Assembly (NCBI RefSeq): GCF_000277815.2
Contig: NW_004057897.1
Coordinates: 103,644-167,643, forward strand
Length of the DNA: 64,000 nt
From: Encephalitozoon hellem ATCC 50504
Taxonomy: Eukaryota > Microsporidia > Unikaryonidae
Direction of reading: 5' to 3'
Positions 58,812 through 64,000 of the stretch are shown here, in pieces; position 1 is the stretch's first letter, and the number at the start of each line of letters is the position of its first letter. The position numbers and the translations under genes were made by a program. The notes below the pieces were generated by a model. That model did not search any database, was not told the DNA's origin, and saw nothing but the letters and a program-made list of their open reading frames with translations.

Positions 58812-60716
58812 ATGAGATGGGATGTGTTCTGCCTGGTAGCTCTTGTTTATAGGGCATTTTGCACATCTTTGAGGCAAGAAAAAGAAAGTGGCAAAATGAA
58901 AAGAGGTATTGTGGCCGTGCTTCCGCTAGGATTTGTAGGAAACACTACGACTTTGCAACCAACGATAAGTCTTAGAAACTTGAAGACCGTACTGTCGAAA
59001 GATGCTTACTCTGTTGTTGATTATATTGTTAGAGTGATATGTATGTATAACTTCTCAGATGTAGTGAGTGTAGCGATAAATGACGAGGAGATTGAAAGAT
59101 TGTTTTTGGAAGAGATTAGAAAGTACCTAAAGGTGATATCCGGGGATGTATTGAAGAAGTGCAAGGAAAGCAGCACACTCTATGATATAGTGGAGATAGT
59201 GTTTGAAGAGATGCTGGAATACAAGGAGAATGCGGAGGGAGTGAAGATGTCGAAGCTTAGGATGATCATTGAAAGGGAGTTGGGGGAGAAGCTGAAGGTG
59301 ATAGAGAGCTTGGCGAATGTGGAGATGTCTGAGGAGGGAAGAAGGAAGTATGAGCTTCGCAAGTTGTTGAACATACACATTAGATCGTTTTTGGGGATTT
59401 TGTGTTTGGAGGATCAATGGGAGCAGCGGGTCGCTGTGCAGAAGATAGTGTGCAGTGTGTTTAAGAACCTCTATTCGAGGCTGAAAAGAGAACAGATTCT
59501 CGGAATAATGGTTGAAGGAAACATAGGGAAGCAGTTGAGGCCTGAATATGCAAATAACATGGATGAGTTTAGTACCAAAATGTACTTAGAAATAATCAAT
59601 GTCAGGTATGACGAGTTTCTGGGAATATGCAATGAGTATGACGAAGGGGTTGTGGAGGAGATAGTGAAGCAGATATTGCTGGGAAAAGATGGGAGGAGCA
59701 TCGACAGGAAGTATGCTGAGAAGGTCAAGAATATGATTGAGAGAAGAAGGGAGAAGGAAAGGAAAGTAGAGGAGAGGAAGAAAGAGCTGGCTGAAAGGAA
59801 TGCAAGGAAGCTGTTGAAAGAGGAGGAGAGAGACAAAGCTGCTCTTAGGCGTGCCCGAGGAGGGGCAGGCAAGGGGAAGGGAGGTAGCAGGAGCAGTAGA
59901 GGGAAGGGCAAGAGAAGTGGAAAGAGAGATGCAGATAATGCAGAGAGGACGGAGGATGTAGAAGATGTGGAGGCGCCGGAGGATGTGTATGATGAGAAGG
60001 ATGTGGAGGCGCCGGAGAAGGAGGGTTCTGGGGATGTGGAGGATGTTGTAGAACCCTACCAGGCTGTGCATAGCTACGGAGTTCATAGAAGAGTGTTGGT
60101 ATGGAGGAAGGATGAGGGTAGCATTGCAAGGTGGTGGAATGAAAGTTCTGAGACGAGGTGGAAGAACAGGCCACCGCGTATAATTAGGGAGCAGAAGAAG
60201 AAGCACAACATAATGGAGGTTTTGGAGCTGTTCCGAAGTAAGTATAGAGATTGCTTTTTCAAAAAAGAGAAGTATGATGTGGATAGAGTGGCGGGGAGGA
60301 ACAGATGGCAAAGTGTAAGTGTTGCAAGGTTCTGGGAGTGTGGCCAGGATTCTGAGAAGCTGGGGATTGTGGAGATAGGGACGTTTGAGTCTGAAGGAGG
60401 GACTGAGGTGATATACCACCTACTGTTTAAAGAGATGGAGAAGAGCTCGATAAAGGAGGTCATGAAGATTGAGGGAGATTTCGGGGTGGAGGAGATGTCT
60501 GGTGAGAGTGCCTTTCATGAGGAGAGTCTGCAGGGGAGGGGCGGTGGGGATGGATGGACAGATGATGGAGACTCTTCTAAGGATGGAGGTTCTGAAGGGA
60601 TGGGATGTCTAGTGATTAGAAGGCCGCCATTTGGGTTTACTGTTGAGTGGAGGGGTGCTGAGAATGAGGTTGTCAGACGGCTTACCATGGTTCCTAGGGA
60701 AGAGGTGATATCATGA
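58812..60716 (+). CDS. DUF1609/UPF0329-like subtelomeric family protein
   Basis: A 634-aa protein. A signal-like hydrophobic start (about 1-20, FCLVALVYRAFCTSL) is followed by an all-helical domain, then a family block VVEEIVKQILLGKDGRSIDRKYAEKVKNMIERRREKE at about 280-316. A very basic stretch, an acidic run with a duplicated DVEAPE unit (about 385-405), and a C-terminal domain (RVLVWRKDEGSIARWWNES, VARFWECGQDSEK) complete it. I recognise this as the Encephalitozoon-restricted UPF0329/DUF1609 family, whose function is unknown. The ATG follows GGGG. The frame is intact. Confidence 0.85.
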   Translation: MRWDVFCLVALVYRAFCTSLRQEKESGKMKRGIVAVLPLGFVGNTTTLQPTISLRNLKTVLSKDAYSVVDYIVRVICMYNFSDVVSVAINDEEIERLFLEEIRKYLKVISGDVLKKCKESSTLYDIVEIVFEEMLEYKENAEGVKMSKLRMIIERELGEKLKVIESLANVEMSEEGRRKYELRKLLNIHIRSFLGILCLEDQWEQRVAVQKIVCSVFKNLYSRLKREQILGIMVEGNIGKQLRPEYANNMDEFSTKMYLEIINVRYDEFLGICNEYDEGVVEEIVKQILLGKDGRSIDRKYAEKVKNMIERRREKERKVEERKKELAERNARKLLKEEERDKAALRRARGGAGKGKGGSRSSRGKGKRSGKRDADNAERTEDVEDVEAPEDVYDEKDVEAPEKEGSGDVEDVVEPYQAVHSYGVHRRVLVWRKDEGSIARWWNESSETRWKNRPPRIIREQKKKHNIMEVLELFRSKYRDCFFKKEKYDVDRVAGRNRWQSVSVARFWECGQDSEKLGIVEIGTFESEGGTEVIYHLLFKEMEKSSIKEVMKIEGDFGVEEMSGESAFHEESLQGRGGGDGWTDDGDSSKDGGSEGMGCLVIRRPPFGFTVEWRGAENEVVRRLTMVPREEVIS

Positions 60717-61049
60717 GGTGGTAAGGATACCAAATAAAGATATAGATATATTGAGTGTATGGGAGATTTATGGGTATGTTATTTATAGGGTTATTATGGA
60801 GGAAAACCTTTTGAGGGCTTTGGGGCTCTAAAATGATTATAGCGATGTCCGTGCAGGGTGAAGAGAATATGGGCACATATGGATGACGAGGGACGTGTGT
60901 CGGTGTGGAGGCTTTCCTCTTTGTGACGAGTCTGTTCTCCTCAAGAGCAATTAGCTGTTAGGGCGATGTTGCTGGTGTGAGGACGGGTGTGTGGATCATC
61001 CCGATATGGAAAATCTAGTGGAGATGCAAGGAATCCGATATGCTGTCCC
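60717..61049. other. 333-bp spacer between subtelomeric family genes
   Basis: No ORF, RNA gene or repeat is supported in this stretch. It is moderately G-rich on the + strand. Confidence 0.5.
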
Positions 61050-62594
61050 ATGGAGAAGGTGTTTTCTGGGCCTGTGTCTGAGCTTTGGGATGTACTTTTG
61101 TGTGTGCCTGAGAGGATTAGGATTAAGGTGAGTAGGGGCCTGATTGAGGAGCTGGCGGGTCTGGCTAAGAACCACTTTAGAGGCACTTGTCTTGAGAAGG
61201 TGAAGGAAAAGCTTGAATCTTTGAGTAGGTTGAATGAAAGGAAAGATGTCCTCGACACCGTTGATGGGGCGCAAAGGGCCGTGGATAGCATAATCAGGTC
61301 TCTTAGTTGGAGTGATGGAACAGCAGGATTGGAAGAGGCTGATTTGAATGATGTCTTTCCCTTAGTAACAAAGAGTTGTTCGATTGTGGATTCTATTGAA
61401 TATCTTTCAGAGGGCATCCGTGAGGGAAGTGTATGTACCGGGGACTTTGAGACGAAGAGGCTTATCCTAACATCGACGGAGAGGGTTTTGGAGGCGTATA
61501 GGAGCTTTTTTGAGAGTCTTCTGAAAGATAAAAATCTAGTGGGCAGATTGGATTTGGTCGAGAGAGAAGGATTCATTGAGTTTCCCAACTTGGTTTCCGA
61601 TAAGTGCAATGGTGTTCTCGAGTATCTTAAGGAGAAAAGAGACAAACTGCCAGAGTGGATTGATGAGTTGGATGTTTCACAGGTGGCGAGAGATAGGCTT
61701 AAGAAGTTTGAAGAATGTAGCAACGCTGTGAGCGGTCCTATAAGGAAGCTCCTGTGTGGATGCCGTAGGGCTGGTAAGTCGAAGTACAAATTTACTATTG
61801 CTGGGGATTTATTAGACTTAGTTTTAGATCTTAAAGATAAATTAGCAGGGGTTGATCCCGATATATTCGAGTGTTCTGTGGAAGGTATATTAGGTGGTAT
61901 TCAGTGGCAGGCACCTTCTGGGTTGTTTGAGGGAGATTTTGCGGAGAAGAAAGGAACGGGAGCAGGGACTGCGATTAGGGATCTGTATGCCATCTTTGCT
62001 GTTGTGTTGTGTGTCCATTTTATTCTGTGTGAGAGTATCAAGGAGGACAGACTTGCCAGGGCATGGAGCACGGGATTGTATTCTGTTTCTGCGGGTGGGG
62101 CAATGGTATATCTACTATGGGTTGTCGGACGGGACTATTCACGTGACGGGATGTCGGGGATGGACGGCGATTGCAGGTATGGTGCCAGTGGCTGTTGGAC
62201 TTGTCCATGGGGGTTTGGAAGGAGCGGTGTGCAGAGTGCAACGATGATGGGGATAGGTTTTGTGACGTTGTGGGCACAGTACTTTGCAGGCAAGGGAATG
62301 GGGTAGAGGGTGGCTGCTGTTAGTGCCATTGGAAGTGCGATGATTGCAGTGCTATGCTTTGATGTGACGAGGCGATACTTTGTGGGGGATGTGTATGGAT
62401 GCGAGTATGCCCTGTGTGTTGGAATGATTGTGTTTGTGAGCATGCTGATTGGTGTGTCATACATGTGGGAGGACACCTGTGCACCGAAGGCTGTGGAGCG
62501 CCATGCTGTGTTTATGGCAATGCTGGCGGTGAGCACGCTTGTTTCGTGGAGGATGAGTGGAGAATGTGTTACACTCGGGATGTGTGCCGGATGA
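61050..62594 (+). pseudogene. DUF1686-like gene broken by a frameshift pair and an in-frame stop
   Basis: The frame from 61050 (CCC just before the ATG) codes 418 aa up to a TAG at 62304-62306. The N-terminal part is helical (about 1-300) and the first spans match the gene at 16412. Between about 62147 and 62240 the family-like sequence sits in another frame (GMVPVAVGLVHGG instead of a Cys/Trp/Gly-rich run) and then returns (MMGIGFVTLWAQYFAGKGMG). After the TAG the same frame continues for 95 codons with further spans (YALCVGMIVFVSMLIGV, HAVFMAMLAVSTLVS) that match the 16412 protein's end. A decaying gene is likely; sequencing errors are possible. Confidence 0.75.
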
Positions 62595-62823
62595 GTTCTA
62601 ATAAAGACGTTTTGGTTTGTTTGATTTGATGTGGGATATGAAGTATTATGGGAGTGTACAGGGCATGGAGGGCTTTTGTTCTCTAGAAGGCCACGGTTGA
62701 GTGTATTCTTGGGGTATTAGAGGCCATGGCGAGATAGGGGAGTGGATAGATGGCAGTGCTGTAGAAGGAGTACGAAAAGGAGTACGATAAAAGGAAGTGA
62801 TATGGGAGTAAGGGTCTGGGCCG

Positions 62824-64000
62824 ATGAGATTTGGCGCATTGCAAGTACTTGTTCTGTTTGGGTGGATGACATGCTCCACATTTAGGGTGGAAAGTCTTGG
62901 AGTGTTTGATTTGGCAGAGAACGAAAGACCTGTGTTATTTCCAATAATCTTCTATGGAAGCAATGCGATTGTGCTGCCAAATACAAGATTCAAAGATTTG
63001 GAGAAGGGGACGAGTGAGGAAGTGCATGCGAAAAGGTTTATAAGTTGTATTCCGCGTATGGTGCTATCGTTTATGTTTTATGATGTATACTGTAAGGATG
63101 ATAGCCGGCTTGAGAGGATATTTGTAAGAGAGATGGGAAGGTACATGGAAAGGATATCTGAAGAGGCATTGAGTGTGTATGCAAAGGGGAGAAAGACGTT
63201 TGGGGAGTTGCTGTTGATGGTGTACGATAGATTGTTTGAATGCGATGTTCGGGATAGAAACAGGAGGATGACGATACTTGGAAGGCGCCTTATTGAGGAA
63301 GCTGATAAGATGATGGATGATATAGGTGATGATATAGATGTTGAGGAAAGGGAGGAGAGAGAGGATTTTTGTAGTGTGATCAAGGAACGTGGAGAGAAAT
63401 GCTGCAATGTAGAGAGATGGAGGCGGATAGTTCGTGCAGAGAGTGTGGTGTGTGATGCATCTGCGAGCCTTTATAGTAAGCTTCCTGAGGAGGAGCTTTT
63501 GGGGCTGCTGGCTGAAGGATGTACCAAAAAGATTCTTAAAAAGAAAGGACTTAGTGAGGAGGAACTCAGTGAAAAAGGATATTTAGAACACAATATTATT
63601 GACACTGGATTATTTCTAGATACGTATGATAAGCACGGGAGTGAAGTTGTGAAAGAGATAGTTAGGCAGATGATGCTGGGGAAGGATGGAAGGGAGATAG
63701 ATGCTAAGTATGTTGAGAAGGTTGTTCGGGTTGTTGATGAGAGGAGGAGAAGAAGGGAGATTGAGGCTAGTAGGCATGCGGCTGAGTTGCTAGGGGAGGA
63801 GTTGTCAGGTAAGAAGAGTAAAGGAAAGGCAACGGGGAAGAAGAGTAAGAGGAAGAGCGATGGGAAAACGGATAAGAAGGGTCCAGCTGTCTCAAGGGAA
63901 GAAGAGAGGGTGGATAAGGAGTCTAAGGCTTCTGATGAAGAGTTGGCAGGTGCAGTAGGTGGAGTATCTATTGAGGATCACAGACCCAAGAGGAGTGATA
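62824..64000 (+). CDS. DUF1609/UPF0329-like protein, 5' part (runs off window)
   Basis: An open frame of 392 codons begins at an ATG right after GGGCC and has no stop before the window ends. It starts with a signal-like segment (LQVLVLFGWMTCSTF) and carries the same block as the gene at 58812 (VVKEIVRQMMLGKDGREIDAKYVEKV), followed by a basic Lys/Ser-rich stretch and an acidic run. The two are clear paralogues but differ at most positions. The C-terminal WW-containing domain of the family would lie outside the window. Function unknown. Confidence 0.85.
   Translation, partial: MRFGALQVLVLFGWMTCSTFRVESLGVFDLAENERPVLFPIIFYGSNAIVLPNTRFKDLEKGTSEEVHAKRFISCIPRMVLSFMFYDVYCKDDSRLERIFVREMGRYMERISEEALSVYAKGRKTFGELLLMVYDRLFECDVRDRNRRMTILGRRLIEEADKMMDDIGDDIDVEEREEREDFCSVIKERGEKCCNVERWRRIVRAESVVCDASASLYSKLPEEELLGLLAEGCTKKILKKKGLSEEELSEKGYLEHNIIDTGLFLDTYDKHGSEVVKEIVRQMMLGKDGREIDAKYVEKVVRVVDERRRRREIEASRHAAELLGEELSGKKSKGKATGKKSKRKSDGKTDKKGPAVSREEERVDKESKASDEELAGAVGGVSIEDHRPKRSD

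Noticed and set aside
59471..60419. Long minus-strand ORFs (up to 277 codons) inside the DUF1609-like gene
   Set aside because: They arise from purine-rich codons on the + strand; the products are Ser/Leu/Pro/His-rich without any family.
58218..64000. Telomere repeats, rRNA genes or CRISPR-like arrays near the end
   Set aside because: Looked for because of the subtelomeric families; none seen in the window.

Overview
The window looks like nuclear chromosome sequence from an Encephalitozoon-type microsporidian. Eukaryotic genes are packed on both strands with gaps of mostly 20-200 bp. Almost all are intronless and slightly shorter than fungal homologues. Most start codons follow a CCC or GGG triplet within about 15 bases, and ribosomal protein genes add an AAATTT box, a signal known from this genus. 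Two tiny spliceosomal introns (76 and 24 nt) share a CTAAC-T-rich-AG 3' end. The last 5 kb holds members of two families I recognise as Encephalitozoon-restricted subtelomeric proteins (DUF1609/UPF0329-like and DUF1686-like). I see no telomere repeat or rRNA gene, so the chromosome end lies outside the window.

Layout. 1-8.3 kb: deoxyhypusine synthase (3' end only), TRM7, YOS1, RAD52, SFT2, a Sec61-beta-like protein, a SAM50-like barrel, SPC3, a homeodomain protein, a PP2A-like phosphatase, TAD3 and RPL3. 8.3-16.2 kb: DPH3 with an overlapping small ORF, TMA46, a Mei5/Sfr1-like gene, a cyclin, PDH E1-alpha, a membrane-protein gene with an apparent frameshift, GPI8, a coiled-coil protein, a tail-anchored SNARE-like protein and GIR2. 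16.4-21.4 kb: an internal DUF1686-like gene, then a 3.0-kb segment (L-type lectin, GPI18, a membrane protein) bounded by perfect 169-bp inverted repeats. 21.4-35 kb: TSR3, TRM9, PP2A scaffold, CIA1, an intron-containing RRM gene, an IPI3-like WD40 protein, a Rab, a P4-ATPase flippase, an LRR protein, U2AF35 and a RhoGAP-like protein. 35-42.8 kb: tRNA-Arg(CCT), RVB1, NMD3, glutaredoxin, eIF5A, MCM7, RPS22, SRP-receptor beta and RFC4. 42.9-58.2 kb: GH19 chitinase, a MYST acetyltransferase, MMS21, UTP11, RPS28, GLE1, RIO2, a 43-aa intron-containing micro-gene, RPS3, RRP40, an RPC53-like subunit, an EF-hand protein, GPI3, eIF4A, a DAD1-like protein, an amino-acid permease, SGT2 and PER1. 58.2-64 kb: subtelomeric families, including one DUF1686-like copy broken by frameshifts and a stop, and one DUF1609-like gene running off the end.

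Functional threads. Four GPI-anchor genes (GPI3, GPI18, GPI8, PER1) sit with secretory factors (Sec61-beta-like, SPC3, SRPRB, YOS1, SFT2, lectin, Rab, flippase). This suits a parasite that coats its spore wall and surface with anchored or secreted proteins such as the chitinase. Deoxyhypusine synthase and its substrate eIF5A are both present. So are the adaptors of both DRG GTPases (TMA46, GIR2), a PP2A-type catalytic subunit with a scaffold, several ribosome-biogenesis factors, and tRNA-modification enzymes (TRM7, TRM9, TAD3). Product names rest on motif recognition by eye; no database search was run.
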